This document shows, piece by piece, positions 16,985-26,137 of a stretch of 34,017 bases of DNA (the stretch's first letter is position 1; every line of letters begins with the position of its first letter). Source of the stretch: Desulfovibrio sp. OttesenSCG-928-G15 (lineage in GTDB: Bacteria > Desulfobacterota > Desulfovibrionia > Desulfovibrionales > Desulfovibrionaceae); the NCBI GenBank assembly GCA_030266525.1, contig JAJDIC010000015.1:1-34017 (forward strand), given 5' to 3'. The position numbers were made by a program, and so were the translations under genes. The notes under the pieces are model-generated. The model saw only the letters and a program-made list of their open reading frames with translations, was not told where the DNA came from and made no database searches.

Positions 16985-17935
16985 ATGAGGGAACAAACAC
17001 CCCATGAAGCCGCCGCTCCGGCTCCGGCAACTTCTCCGGTTACCCCGGCGGTTCTGCTGCAAGATGTGTCCTTTGCCTATGAAAACTGCGAGCCGGTCCT
17101 CAAGGACATTTCACTTTCCGTAGCGCAGGGAGACTTTCTTGCCTTGCTCGGTCCGAACGGCGGCGGTAAAACCACCCTGTTACGCATTCTGCTTGGCATA
17201 CTGGCCCCAAGCACCGGAACCGCCCGCATTTTTGGGCAGTCACCCGCTTCGGCCAGCGGTCACATCGGATATGTTCCGCAGTTTTCCACCATGGCCAAAG
17301 ACTTTCCCTGCACTGTTCTGGATATGGTGCTGATGGGCGCAGCCCGGCCCGGCTGGCGCGGGGCTTTCTGGCCCACAGACAAAAAAGCAAAAGACAAGGC
17401 AACGGCCTATCTTGCTCTGCTCGGCATGGAAAAGGTGCTGCACCGCAGCGTATGCGACCTTTCCGGAGGCCAACGGCAACGGGCGCTGGTTGCCAGGGCG
17501 CTCATGAGTTTTCCCGCCGTATTTCCTTGCGAGCCACAGACCAGCGTCCCTTTGCCCTATCTGCTGCTTCTGGACGAACCCACGGCCAGTGTTGATCCCG
17601 AAGGCACCTTCTGCTTTTACGAATTTCTGGGCAAGCTCAAGGGCTGCGTCAGCATTATTGTTGTCAGCCATGACCTGTTTATTGCCTCCCCGTTTTTTTC
17701 CAGAGTGGCCTTTGTCAATAAAACCTTGTCTACCCTTGACGATACGGAAATTTCCCCGGAAAACCTGACGCACCTCTTTGGTCGCCACCTGCATGACTGC
17801 CCGGTGGCAGACATGCAGCACGCAGGACAGGCCATTCACCCTGACGGTTGTTCTCACCCGGCCTGCGCTTCCCGTGCGCCTTCTACAGCGGAAGATTTTT
17901 TTGGCTCAAACAATTCCAGGGAGCAGGTTTTGTAA
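16985..17935 (+). CDS. znuC: Zinc ABC transporter, ATP-binding protein
   Basis: A 316-residue ATPase that powers the ZnuB permease at the inner membrane. Walker A is GPNGGGKTT, the signature LSGGQRQR, Walker B LLLLDEPTASVDP, and the switch His is in VSHD. Two departures from the family are visible. About a dozen extra residues (PAVFPCEPQTSVPLPY) lie between the signature helix and Walker B. A C-terminal tail carries His and Cys (RHLHDCPVADMQHAG, then HPDGCSHPAC) and could bind metal. The ATG at 16985 is preferred to a TTG at 16979; AAGGA lies about ten bases upstream, inside znuA's end. Confidence 0.92.
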   Translation: MREQTPHEAAAPAPATSPVTPAVLLQDVSFAYENCEPVLKDISLSVAQGDFLALLGPNGGGKTTLLRILLGILAPSTGTARIFGQSPASASGHIGYVPQFSTMAKDFPCTVLDMVLMGAARPGWRGAFWPTDKKAKDKATAYLALLGMEKVLHRSVCDLSGGQRQRALVARALMSFPAVFPCEPQTSVPLPYLLLLDEPTASVDPEGTFCFYEFLGKLKGCVSIIVVSHDLFIASPFFSRVAFVNKTLSTLDDTEISPENLTHLFGRHLHDCPVADMQHAGQAIHPDGCSHPACASRAPSTAEDFFGSNNSREQVL

Positions 17936-17936
17936 C

Positions 17937-18776
17937 ATGGACAACCTGCTCTCCGGGGGGCTGGCCATGCTGGCCTCGCCTTTCATGCGCCAGGCCCTTG
18001 TCGCCTCATTCCTTGCCAGTATAGCCTGCGGCGTGGTGGGCACCCTTGTGGTGCGCAGCCGCCTTACCTTTCTCGCCGGCGGTGTTGCGCATGCCGCATA
18101 CGGAGGTATTGGTCTGGCCTTTTGCTTCGGCATTCCCGTGCTTCCGGCAACCCTTGCGTTTTCACTTGCCGCTTCCATGCTTATGGGCAGCCTTTCCTTG
18201 CGGGGCAAGCACTCCGGCGATACCGCAGCAACGGATACGGCCATCGGTGTTCTATGGGCAGGCGGCATGGCTTTCGGCATTATCCTTATTGAGCTGACGC
18301 CGGGCTACGCCGGTGAGTTGATGGGCTTCCTTTTCGGCAGTATTCTGACCGTACCTGCAGCGGATATCCTGGCTATGGCTTTTTTTGACGCTGCCATCCT
18401 GGCCCTGCTGGTCTGGTTCTACCAAGGGTTTTGGGCCTTGTGCCAGGACAGGGATTTTGCCGGAACCCGCGCTGTGCCGGTAAACGCGCTGTATCTGCTC
18501 CTTGTCGGCATAACCGCCGTTACCGTTGTGCTGCTTATCCGTATTGTCGGGCTTATCCTTGTATTGGCCCTTCTGACCATTCCCCCGGCACTGGCCGAAA
18601 AAAAGGGCCGCCCGCTGTACGCATGCATGCTCGCCGCCAGTCTGTATTCTTGCATATTTTGCGTTATCGGCCTGCTCGTTTCCTGGCATCTCGACATTTC
18701 CTCCGGAGCAGCCATTATTGCCGTTGCGACCTGCGTTTATTTTCTGCGACCGGCCCTGAGGGCTGTCTCCAGATAA
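17937..18776 (+). CDS. znuB: Zinc ABC transporter, permease
   Basis: A 279-residue inner-membrane protein with about eight hydrophobic helices, of the ABC-3 (ZnuB/TroC) permease family. Recognisable parts are MRQALVASFLASIACGVVG, FLAGGVAHAAYGGIG, the TDTAIGVLWAGGMAFGI region, and a late conserved stretch IVGLILVLALLTIPPALA. The ATG lies one base after the znuC stop, and the frame is continuous. It completes the ZnuACB transporter. The 123-base gap to the LysR gene contains a short AGGCC/GGCCT hairpin without a clear T-run. Confidence 0.94.
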   Translation: MDNLLSGGLAMLASPFMRQALVASFLASIACGVVGTLVVRSRLTFLAGGVAHAAYGGIGLAFCFGIPVLPATLAFSLAASMLMGSLSLRGKHSGDTAATDTAIGVLWAGGMAFGIILIELTPGYAGELMGFLFGSILTVPAADILAMAFFDAAILALLVWFYQGFWALCQDRDFAGTRAVPVNALYLLLVGITAVTVVLLIRIVGLILVLALLTIPPALAEKKGRPLYACMLAASLYSCIFCVIGLLVSWHLDISSGAAIIAVATCVYFLRPALRAVSR

Positions 18777-18873
18777 AAAATGTCGTTTCAAGTTCAAGGC
18801 CCCCGGCCTGCCAGAACTCTTTTCCCCTCCGGGTTGGCGCTCACTGGTATTACCGTACATTCGCTTGCGCTAT

Positions 18874-18892
18874 AGATAATTTCAATATATCT
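18874..18892. promoter_or_regulatory. Inverted repeat just upstream of the LysR gene
   Basis: AGATA (18874-18878) and TATCT (18888-18892) are inverted copies around nine bases, ending seven bases before the ATG. The T-N11-A type symmetry and AT-richness fit a LysR autoregulatory operator that would overlap the gene's own promoter or start. This is inference from position and shape. Confidence 0.35.
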
Positions 18893-18899
18893 TTGTCCC

Positions 18900-19883
18900 A
18901 TGTTCGATTTTCGTAAAATAGAAGCCTTTTGCAAGGTATGTGAGCAGCGCAGCTTTTCCAAGGCAGGAGAAGCGCTTTTCCTTTCACAGCCTACGGTCAG
19001 CGCTCATATTCAATCACTCGAACGTGATTTTGAAGTGCGCCTGCTTGACCGTATGGGGCGCACAGTGCTGCCAACCCCGGCCGGCGCTGTGCTATATCGC
19101 TATGCAAAACAGGCTTTTGCCCGGCTTGAAACGGCCAAAGCAGAAATCAGCGCTCTCACGCTGGAAGTTACGGGCGATCTGATTATCGGCAGCAGCAGCA
19201 TTCCCGCCCACCATGTGCTGCCCGATGTTCTGGCTTCTTTTTCGGAAATGCACCCCAAAGTGCACCCCAGCCTCATGGTGGCTTCCAGTGCGGCAATTTT
19301 GCGCCATGTGCACGATGGCGACATCATGACCGGGATTGTCGGCTCAATCAACCACCACGAACCGGACATTATTTCCACCCCCTTGCTGGACAGTGAAATT
19401 ATCATCATCGCCCCGCCCTCACTGGAAATGCAACCTCTTGCGCAAGCCTCTTCAAGCGCCTCTGCCCTGCCGCAAATCAGCTTTGCCTTTGCCAAAACAC
19501 TGCCCTGGATTTTGCGTGAAGAAAGCTCGACCACCCGGCGTCTTTTTGAAGAAGCCGTGCATCATGCCGGACACAATGTTCGCCAGCTCAATGCCAGACT
19601 GAAAGTGGACAGCTCACACGCCGCCGTGCAATATGTGCGGGCCGGGCTTGGCGTAAGCGCCGCCGCCCGCATTGCCGTACAGGAAGAGTTGGACCGGGGC
19701 GACATACGCGCCTTCGGCCTGGAAGGTGTTTTTGCTTCCCGCCAGTTCGTGTGTATTGCCAACACCCGTCGCATGCCCTTTCCTTCCGCGACCGTATTTC
19801 AGGAATTTCTGCTTTCAAGCACTACCCGTCTGCGCCTGCAAAACCCGCTCTCCTCCCTGCCCGACGCTTCTTTTCCAGAGTAA
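18900..19883 (+). CDS. LysR family transcriptional regulator
   Basis: A 327-residue DNA-binding regulator. The N-terminal winged helix-turn-helix spans about residues 1-60 (FRKIEAFCKVCEQRSFSKAG, LSQPTVSAHIQSLE, RLLDRMGRTVLPTPAG). It is followed by a linker helix and a two-lobed effector domain with strands such as GDLIIGSSSIPAHHVLP and SHAAVQYVRAGLGVS. The subgroup resembles CysB/CysL- and CbbR-like regulators with selenium or sulphur neighbours, but the effector is not readable. The ATG at 18900 gives the standard N-terminus, yet no Shine-Dalgarno precedes it. corA begins five bases after its stop, so the two are probably one transcript; whether it controls corA or znu is unknown. Confidence 0.93.
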   Translation: MFDFRKIEAFCKVCEQRSFSKAGEALFLSQPTVSAHIQSLERDFEVRLLDRMGRTVLPTPAGAVLYRYAKQAFARLETAKAEISALTLEVTGDLIIGSSSIPAHHVLPDVLASFSEMHPKVHPSLMVASSAAILRHVHDGDIMTGIVGSINHHEPDIISTPLLDSEIIIIAPPSLEMQPLAQASSSASALPQISFAFAKTLPWILREESSTTRRLFEEAVHHAGHNVRQLNARLKVDSSHAAVQYVRAGLGVSAAARIAVQEELDRGDIRAFGLEGVFASRQFVCIANTRRMPFPSATVFQEFLLSSTTRLRLQNPLSSLPDASFPE

Positions 19884-19888
19884 TCCGC

Positions 19889-20848
19889 ATGTTTGCTTTT
19901 TACGATCTTTCAACCGGACAGCCTGTTCGCATTGAAAACGCTACGCTTCAAGCTTTTCCCGACGCGGAAAAGCCGGTCTGGCTGCACCTGACAAAGCCTA
20001 CGGAAGAAGAGTGCGCCACAGTATCGGCCTTAGCCTCCATTCCACCGGAACACTTGCACGCCGCGCTGGATTTTCATGAACGCCCGCGCGCCGAATTTGA
20101 TGATGACATAGTGCTTGTCGTTGCCAGGGCTTCCGTACCACAAAGCAGCCTGCCCACTACCGGCGCTCCCTTTGCCACCTGCCCCATAGCAATCATTCTC
20201 ACCAGGTCGCTGGTGGTCACAGTCTGCCTGGTGGAGCAGGCCGTGGAAAATTTGCTGAACCAGAAGCTTATGGGTAAAGGAGAACGCCGGGAAGAACGAC
20301 TTGTCCTTTCCCTTTTGCTGCGCATAAGCACCACTTTTATCAAGCACCTGCAAATAATGAACGAGCAACTTGACGCTATGGAACTCGCCCTGCACGAATC
20401 CATGCACAACAAGGAGCTTGTCGCCATGCTGCACCTGGAAAAGGGACTGATCTTTTTCCTAACCGCGCTCAAGGGCAACCAGGCCGTACTGGATAAGATT
20501 CGCGCAAAACCGCCCCTCCCCGATTGTCCGGAATGCCGTGCGCTGCTTGATGATGTGATTATTGAAAACAAGCAGGCTACCGACATGGCGGAAATCTTTT
20601 CGCAGGTTATTGGCAGTATCAGCGACGCCTTTGCGTCCATTATTTCCAATAATCTTAACAAGGTGATGAAACTGCTGACGGGCCTGACCATTGTCTTTAT
20701 GATTCCCACCATCATAGGCGGCATTTACGGCATGAACGTTTCTCTGCCAATGGAAAACGAACCATACGCCTTTGTGGGCCTGTGCGGTATATGCGTCACG
20801 CTTTCCATTGCTGTTTTCTGGTTTTTACGAAAAAAACACTGGATCTAG
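19889..20848 (+). CDS. corA: CorA family divalent cation (Mg2+) channel
   Basis: A 319-residue membrane protein of the CorA family. A large cytoplasmic N-terminal domain (1 to about 255) with long helices precedes two C-terminal membrane helices. The first, LLTGLTIVFMIPTIIGGIYG, ends in the signature YGMNVSLP. The second is AFVGLCGICVTLSIAVFWFL followed by basic residues. The length is typical. The ATG at 19889 is five bases after the LysR stop; the SD (CAGAG) is weak, suggesting coupling to the upstream gene. The likely substrate is magnesium, with cobalt or nickel possible. Confidence 0.93.
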   Translation: MFAFYDLSTGQPVRIENATLQAFPDAEKPVWLHLTKPTEEECATVSALASIPPEHLHAALDFHERPRAEFDDDIVLVVARASVPQSSLPTTGAPFATCPIAIILTRSLVVTVCLVEQAVENLLNQKLMGKGERREERLVLSLLLRISTTFIKHLQIMNEQLDAMELALHESMHNKELVAMLHLEKGLIFFLTALKGNQAVLDKIRAKPPLPDCPECRALLDDVIIENKQATDMAEIFSQVIGSISDAFASIISNNLNKVMKLLTGLTIVFMIPTIIGGIYGMNVSLPMENEPYAFVGLCGICVTLSIAVFWFLRKKHWI

Positions 20849-20856
20849 TGCTCTGT

Positions 20857-20966
20857 CTCAGAAATTGATGAGTAAATTTCTGAGGAGATCGCAAGGCGAA
20901 AAGCGTGGTTTCCGCCTTGCTCACGCCGCCTTGGGCGGCGCGCCGGGCTTGACAGCCGGGCGCGCC
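20857..20966. repeat. Run of hairpins between corA and sbcD
   Basis: Three confident stems lie in a row. Stem 1 is CTCAGAAATT/AATTTCTGAG (20857-20866 with 20875-20884). Stem 2 is GCAAGGCG/CGCCTTGC (20891-20898 with 20913-20920), with inner AAA/TTT pairs. Stem 3 is GGCGCGCC with GGCGCGCC (20937-20944 with 20959-20966), plus inner GGC/GCC. A fourth, CGCCGCC/GGCGGCG (20924-20930 with 20934-20940), competes with the third. No U-tract follows. The remaining part to 21191 holds no gene I can support; a TATACT box near 21146 may belong to the sbcD promoter. Confidence 0.7.
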
Positions 20967-21191
20967 AGTGTCCTGATTTTGTATATGAATTTATGGTTCA
21001 GGATACCAGAGAGTGTCGTCACGAGCTTGGATTTTCTCTGCTAAGGCGTGACAGGTTCACCAGATGGGAGTGGGCTCTTTCGCCCATGACCTCCTGGGGG
21101 AGTTGTCGCAACGCAGGCGGGGGACAAGCTTGGGTTCGCCCGATTATACTGTTTGTAGGGAATAAGAGATTGAGAGGGACAAGGCCCTTGC

Positions 21192-22421
21192 ATGAAAATA
21201 TTGCACACATCTGACTGGCATTTGGGCCGGTTGCTTCATGGTCGCAGGCGGCATCAGGAGATGGAGGCATTTCTTGACTGGCTCCATGCGGTTATTGCGC
21301 GTGAAAAGGTGGATGTGCTGCTTGTTGCCGGTGATGTGTTTGATTCCACCACCCCCGGCAACCTCGCTCAGGAGCTGTATTACCGTTTTCTGGCCAGGGT
21401 TGCCCTGTCGCCGTGCAGGCATGTGGTGATTATTGCAGGCAACCATGACTCGCCTTCCTTTGTTTCCGCCCCGCAAGAATTGTTGCGCTCCTTGCATATC
21501 CACGTTGTCGGCGCCCCCTGTGTCGAGCCGGAAGATGAAGTGCTGCTTCTCAAAAACGCGGCGGGTGAGCCGCAGCTTATGGTATGCGCGGTGCCCTTCC
21601 TGCGGGACAAGGACATACGCCTGGCAGAACCGGGAGAAAGCATAGAAGACAAAGAGCGTAAAACCCTGGAGGGCATTACGGCGCATTATGAGCGGGTGTT
21701 CGCCTTTGCCGACCAACTGCAGACAACGCTTTCCGCTCCTGTTCCCGTTATTGCCATGGGCCACCTTTTTACCAACGGGGCGCGCACAACAGAGGGAGAC
21801 GGGGTGCGCGAGCTCTATGTCGGCTCTCTGGCCCATGTGCCTGCGGCCCTGTTTCCGGAGTATCTTTCCTACGTGGCGCTCGGCCATTTGCACATGCCGC
21901 AGACGGTAGGCGGAACACCCGCCGTGCGCTATTGCGGCTCTCCCCTGCCCATGAGTTTTGGCGAGGCAGAGCAGGAAAAAGCGGTCTGCCTGATAGATTG
22001 CCGGAATGGACAATGCACATCTTCCACGCTTGCCGTGCCGGTATTCCAAAAACTTGTCAGGCTTCAGGGCACCTGGGAGCATATTGAAAAGCGGATTGGG
22101 GCGCTTGCCGAAGAAGATCTTGCTATCTGGCTGGAAATCATTCTGGACGACGAAGCGCTTATCGGCGATGTACGCGCCAGGCTTGATGCCCTGACTGCCG
22201 GAACCAAGCTGGAAATCCTGCGTATACGCGACAGCCGCATTGTTGCGCGCGTTCTTGGCAACGACGCCTTGACCGAAAACCTGGCCGAGCTTGATCTGGA
22301 CGATGTGTTCGCGCGTTGCCTGGAAGAACACGCCATTCCCGATGCCCAAAAAGTCGAGCTGACTGCCGCGTATAAGGAGTTGCTCACAGACTTTTTCGCA
22401 GAAGACATACAAGCCGGATAA
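21192..22421 (+). CDS. sbcD: Exonuclease SbcD (Mre11 homologue)
   Basis: A 409-residue Mn-dependent nuclease subunit of the SbcCD complex, which opens hairpins and processes DNA ends during repair and replication. The calcineurin-like phosphoesterase motifs are complete and in order: HTSDWHLGR (residues 4-12), LVAGDVFDS, IAGNHDSPSF, IAMGHLF, and YVALGHLHMPQ. The C-terminal capping region follows (YCGSPLPMSFGEAEQEKAV). The length is normal. AGAGGGACAAGG lies upstream of the ATG. sbcC starts 21 bases after its stop, confirming the pair. Confidence 0.97.
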   Translation: MKILHTSDWHLGRLLHGRRRHQEMEAFLDWLHAVIAREKVDVLLVAGDVFDSTTPGNLAQELYYRFLARVALSPCRHVVIIAGNHDSPSFVSAPQELLRSLHIHVVGAPCVEPEDEVLLLKNAAGEPQLMVCAVPFLRDKDIRLAEPGESIEDKERKTLEGITAHYERVFAFADQLQTTLSAPVPVIAMGHLFTNGARTTEGDGVRELYVGSLAHVPAALFPEYLSYVALGHLHMPQTVGGTPAVRYCGSPLPMSFGEAEQEKAVCLIDCRNGQCTSSTLAVPVFQKLVRLQGTWEHIEKRIGALAEEDLAIWLEIILDDEALIGDVRARLDALTAGTKLEILRIRDSRIVARVLGNDALTENLAELDLDDVFARCLEEHAIPDAQKVELTAAYKELLTDFFAEDIQAG

Positions 22422-22442
22422 CCGAGGCAAGGCAAACGCGGC

Positions 22443-25400
22443 ATGCGAATTCTTACCCTGCGATTCAAGAACCTCAACTCGCTCTATGGCGAATGGGAAA
22501 TTGACCTGAACCACCCGGCCTATTCGGTGGAAGGCATATTCGCCATTACCGGCCCGACCGGCGCGGGCAAAAGCACCATTCTGGATGCCATCTGTCTTGC
22601 CTTGTACGGCAGAACCCCCCGCCTTGCCGCCATTAACCAGAGCAGCAACGATATATTGTCATATGGCGCTACAGACTGCTTTGCCGAAGTGACCTTTGCC
22701 ACTCACGCTGGTGAATTTCGTTGTTACTGGGGCCAGAACAAAGCCAAGAAAAGCGGCAAACTGCAAAAGCAGAAGCATGAAATCCATGACGCCCAAAGCG
22801 GCGTGCTGTTGGAAAATTCCGTGCGCTCTGTAGCGGACAAGGTGCTGGACGTTATCGGCATGGATTTTGAGCAGTTCACCCGCGCCGTCCTTCTGGCCCA
22901 AGGGGGGTTTGCGGCTTTTCTGGAAGCCTCCCCCAAAAACCGCGCCCCGTTGCTGGAACAAATCACCGGAACGGAAATTTACAGCTCCATTTCAAAATAC
23001 TGCCATGAGCGCAAAACGCGCGAGCAGCAAAAGCTCGAAAATATGGAAGCAGAGATGGGCGGCACGCACATACTTCTGCCCGAAGAAGAAAACGCCCTGC
23101 ACGTACAAAACGCCGAACTGCGTGCAAAGGAAGCGCTTATACAGCAAAAGCAGGAGCAAAACAAAGAAGCTCTTTTCTGGCTCACCCTTCTTGCCGATCT
23201 GGAAAAAGAACTGCTCGCTCTGGAAGAAAACGAACGACAGATGCAAGGCAGACTGAACGCTTTTGCTCACGAAGCAGAGCGCCTTGCCCTTGCGGAAAAA
23301 GCCGCCGCCCTGGACAGCGCGCACACGGCCCTCACCCATTTGCGCGAAGAAGAAAAGCGAGGGCTTGCCCTGCTGGACCAGTTGGAGCGCGAGCTTCCCG
23401 AAATTGCAAAGCGCACAGACAACCTGCAACAGGAACACGAGGCCGCCCAAAGCGCCGCAGAGGCCCGAAAAACGGAACTGACCCGCCTGCGCCCACTTGT
23501 ACAACAGGCCAGAGAGCTGGACTTGCTCATCAGGACGCAGGAAGCTTTCGCCAGGGAGCAAAGCGGTCTGCTTGAAAAAAACACTCGGGCCGTCAATGAC
23601 CTTTTGCAGCAGCACAAGACCCTGCAGCAGCACCATGCACAGAAAGAGCGTGAAAAACGTTCCTTGCAAGCCATGCTTGAGCGCTCTGCCAACGATGCGG
23701 AACTGGCTCGTGATTTTGCAGCCCTTTGCGAACAACATGCCGCCATGCAAAAAGCCCAAATACAGGCCAATGCAGGCCAGACAGAACGAAACAGCGCCCA
23801 AAAAGATTTACAGAACGCACACAACGCGCGCGCACAGGCAGAGCGCATCTTTCAGGAGCACGAGGCCCGGCACACAGCGCTTCTGGAAACCAGGGCGCAA
23901 ACCATGAGCGAACTGCAAGCCGTGCTGGCTGACCAAAACCTGACAGCCCTGGCGGAGCGCCACGCCCTGCTGCAACGCCAGACAAAGGCTCTTGAAGAAC
24001 GCACCCGCGCCCTGAGACTTCTTGAAAATATCGAACGGGAAGCAAACCGCCTGCATGCTGAATTCGTCGCCGTGCAAAAAAAGGCAGAAACGGACGCGCT
24101 TGCAAAAACGCAGAACGAACAGCGCCTGGCCCAGCTTGAACATACACTTGCCCTTGAAGAAGAGAGAGAGCGCCTGCACACGCTTCGCGCCGCGCTGCAA
24201 GAAGGAGTTGTCTGTCCCTTGTGCGGTTCGCAGGAACACCCCTTTAGGCAAGCCCCCCCGGTTGCTTCTCACGATAGCGGGCCTGTCGCCCATACACAGA
24301 CAAAGGCGGTACTGGCCGAAACTCGTGGGCAAATAACAAACCTTGTTGCCGCGCAGGCCGCAGCGCAAAGAGATCTCACCCATATCGCGCAGGAACGTGA
24401 ACGGCTTGAACGCGAAGCGCACAGCGCCCGCACGTTACTGCAAAGCCCTTTACCGGATGGCACAACAGATGCCCAAGCCCCCCGCCTCTCTTCCCTGCAA
24501 GACGCCCCGGCCCTGCTGGACCTGACCATGAGCAAGGCGAAAGAGGCAGAAACCCGTCTTGCAAAAGCGCAGGAACTTGATTCCCGGCTCAGACAACAGG
24601 ACGCGGCCCTTAACGAGCACCTGGCCCAACTGCATTTCGCAAGTCAGGCCATGGAACAGGCGCGGCACACAAAAGCCCTGCACTCCCAGCGTGTGGAGCA
24701 GCTTGCCCGTGAAAACGGCATCGCTTCCGAACAGGCCGCGCAGGCCAGGGAACGACTTGCTGATTCCTTGCGACGCTTTGTGCCGTCGCTTGCGGGCAGT
24801 GAGGACTTTGCGTCTGTCCTGCGAAGCCTTGAAGAGAGAAAAGAGAAACGGACAGAGTGCGAAAAACGCCTTTCCGATACGCAAAGCGAACTGGCTCTCG
24901 CCGCGGAACGGATATCGCTTTTACACACGCGCATCACGGCAGAAAAGGACGCGTTGCAGCACGCTACAGAACGCGCTGCCGCGGCCACGGTCGAGGTACA
25001 GGCCTTGCAAGAAAAGCGGCAGACCCTTTTCGGACTGCGCAATCCGGCTGAGGAAGAAATGGCTCTGGTCGCGGTCATTGACGAAGCGGAAAAAAAACTT
25101 TTGCAAGTGCAAACTTCGCTCGTTGCCGCCCATACCCTACTGGAGCAAACGCTTCTGCGCAAACAGGAAGCGCATGCTGACCTGCAAGCGCGGCAAAAAA
25201 AACTGGCCCCTGCCAATAGCGCCTTTGTAGCCCGCCTGCATGACGCACTCTTTGCCAATGAAGAAGAATACCACAATGCCCGTTTACCGGAGCCTGAATT
25301 GGCCAGACTGAAAAACGAGGCGCAGCGCCTGCATAAGGACCAGTTGGAACTGCTCTCTCTGCTCAGGGAAAAGCAGGCCGCGCTTGCCCTGCAAAAAAAC

Positions 25401-26102
25401 AGGAAGCTTACGGAAAAAAGCTTGGAAGAACACGCCCAGGAAAAAACGGCCCTTGATGAGCAAAGTAAAAACGCGCAACTTGCCATGGGAGCCATCCAGG
25501 AAAAACTGACCCACAATAACAGCCAAAAAATGCTCTTGGCGCAACGAGTTGTTTTTTGGGAAGCCCAAAAACGCGAATTTGCCAGGTGGAGCGCCCTGCA
25601 CGCCCTGATCGGTTCTGCAGACGGCGCAAAATACCGCACATTTGCCCAGGGGCTTACCTTTTCCCGGCTTATCGCCCAGGCCAACAAGCAGCTTGTCAAA
25701 CTGTCCGACCGCTATTTACTGGACAAAGATGATTCCGAAGCCCTGGAATTCTCCGTTATCGACAATTACCAGGCAGGCGAAAAGCGCTCTATAAAAAACC
25801 TGTCCGGCGGGGAAAGTTTTATTGTCAGCCTGGCTCTGGCCCTCGGCCTAGCCCGGATGTCCGGAAGCGGCATGCGGGTTGATTCCCTTTTTCTGGACGA
25901 AGGCTTCGGCACCCTGGATGAAGATTCGCTCGATACCGCGCTGGAAACCCTTTCCGGCTTGCAGCAAAGCGGAAAAACAATCGGCATCATCTCCCACGTT
26001 GCCGCCCTGAAAGATCGTATTCCGTCAAGCATCCGGATAATCCCGCAAAATAACGGAAAAAGCCGAATTGAAGGGCCGGGTTGCCGCAGGGTCAGTTCCT
26101 GA
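22443..26102 (+). CDS. sbcC: Exonuclease subunit SbcC (Rad50 homologue)
   Basis: A 1219-residue SMC-like ATPase that partners SbcD. The N-terminal half-ATPase has Walker A GPTGAGKST (37-45). Long Glu/Gln/Lys/Arg-rich coiled coils run on both sides of a zinc hook, CPLCGSQEHP (from about residue 590), through which two complexes join. The C-terminal half has the signature LSGGESFIVSLALALGLA (near 1120), Walker B LFLDEGFGTLDEDS, and a final switch His in ISHVAALKDR. The size and symmetric hook position are normal for a full-length protein with no frameshift. GAGGCAAGG precedes the ATG. The ycaO gene follows 35 bases later on the same strand. Confidence 0.97.
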   Translation: MRILTLRFKNLNSLYGEWEIDLNHPAYSVEGIFAITGPTGAGKSTILDAICLALYGRTPRLAAINQSSNDILSYGATDCFAEVTFATHAGEFRCYWGQNKAKKSGKLQKQKHEIHDAQSGVLLENSVRSVADKVLDVIGMDFEQFTRAVLLAQGGFAAFLEASPKNRAPLLEQITGTEIYSSISKYCHERKTREQQKLENMEAEMGGTHILLPEEENALHVQNAELRAKEALIQQKQEQNKEALFWLTLLADLEKELLALEENERQMQGRLNAFAHEAERLALAEKAAALDSAHTALTHLREEEKRGLALLDQLERELPEIAKRTDNLQQEHEAAQSAAEARKTELTRLRPLVQQARELDLLIRTQEAFAREQSGLLEKNTRAVNDLLQQHKTLQQHHAQKEREKRSLQAMLERSANDAELARDFAALCEQHAAMQKAQIQANAGQTERNSAQKDLQNAHNARAQAERIFQEHEARHTALLETRAQTMSELQAVLADQNLTALAERHALLQRQTKALEERTRALRLLENIEREANRLHAEFVAVQKKAETDALAKTQNEQRLAQLEHTLALEEERERLHTLRAALQEGVVCPLCGSQEHPFRQAPPVASHDSGPVAHTQTKAVLAETRGQITNLVAAQAAAQRDLTHIAQERERLEREAHSARTLLQSPLPDGTTDAQAPRLSSLQDAPALLDLTMSKAKEAETRLAKAQELDSRLRQQDAALNEHLAQLHFASQAMEQARHTKALHSQRVEQLARENGIASEQAAQARERLADSLRRFVPSLAGSEDFASVLRSLEERKEKRTECEKRLSDTQSELALAAERISLLHTRITAEKDALQHATERAAAATVEVQALQEKRQTLFGLRNPAEEEMALVAVIDEAEKKLLQVQTSLVAAHTLLEQTLLRKQEAHADLQARQKKLAPANSAFVARLHDALFANEEEYHNARLPEPELARLKNEAQRLHKDQLELLSLLREKQAALALQKNRKLTEKSLEEHAQEKTALDEQSKNAQLAMGAIQEKLTHNNSQKMLLAQRVVFWEAQKREFARWSALHALIGSADGAKYRTFAQGLTFSRLIAQANKQLVKLSDRYLLDKDDSEALEFSVIDNYQAGEKRSIKNLSGGESFIVSLALALGLARMSGSGMRVDSLFLDEGFGTLDEDSLDTALETLSGLQQSGKTIGIISHVAALKDRIPSSIRIIPQNNGKSRIEGPGCRRVSS

Positions 26103-26137
26103 TTGACAAAGGCCCGGTTTTTTCTTTTGCTGCACCT

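Noticed and set aside
20937..20966. The GGCGCGCC hairpin as an intrinsic terminator of corA
   Set aside because: No U-tract follows the stem and it lies about 90 bases past the stop, so it is listed as structure only.
21144..22514. A 456-codon frame antisense to sbcD
   Set aside because: Shadow of a clear sbcD; no family features.
24644..25699. A 351-codon Ser/Cys/Arg-rich frame antisense to sbcC
   Set aside because: Composition is the reverse reading of Glu/Leu/Ala coiled-coil codons; no independent support.
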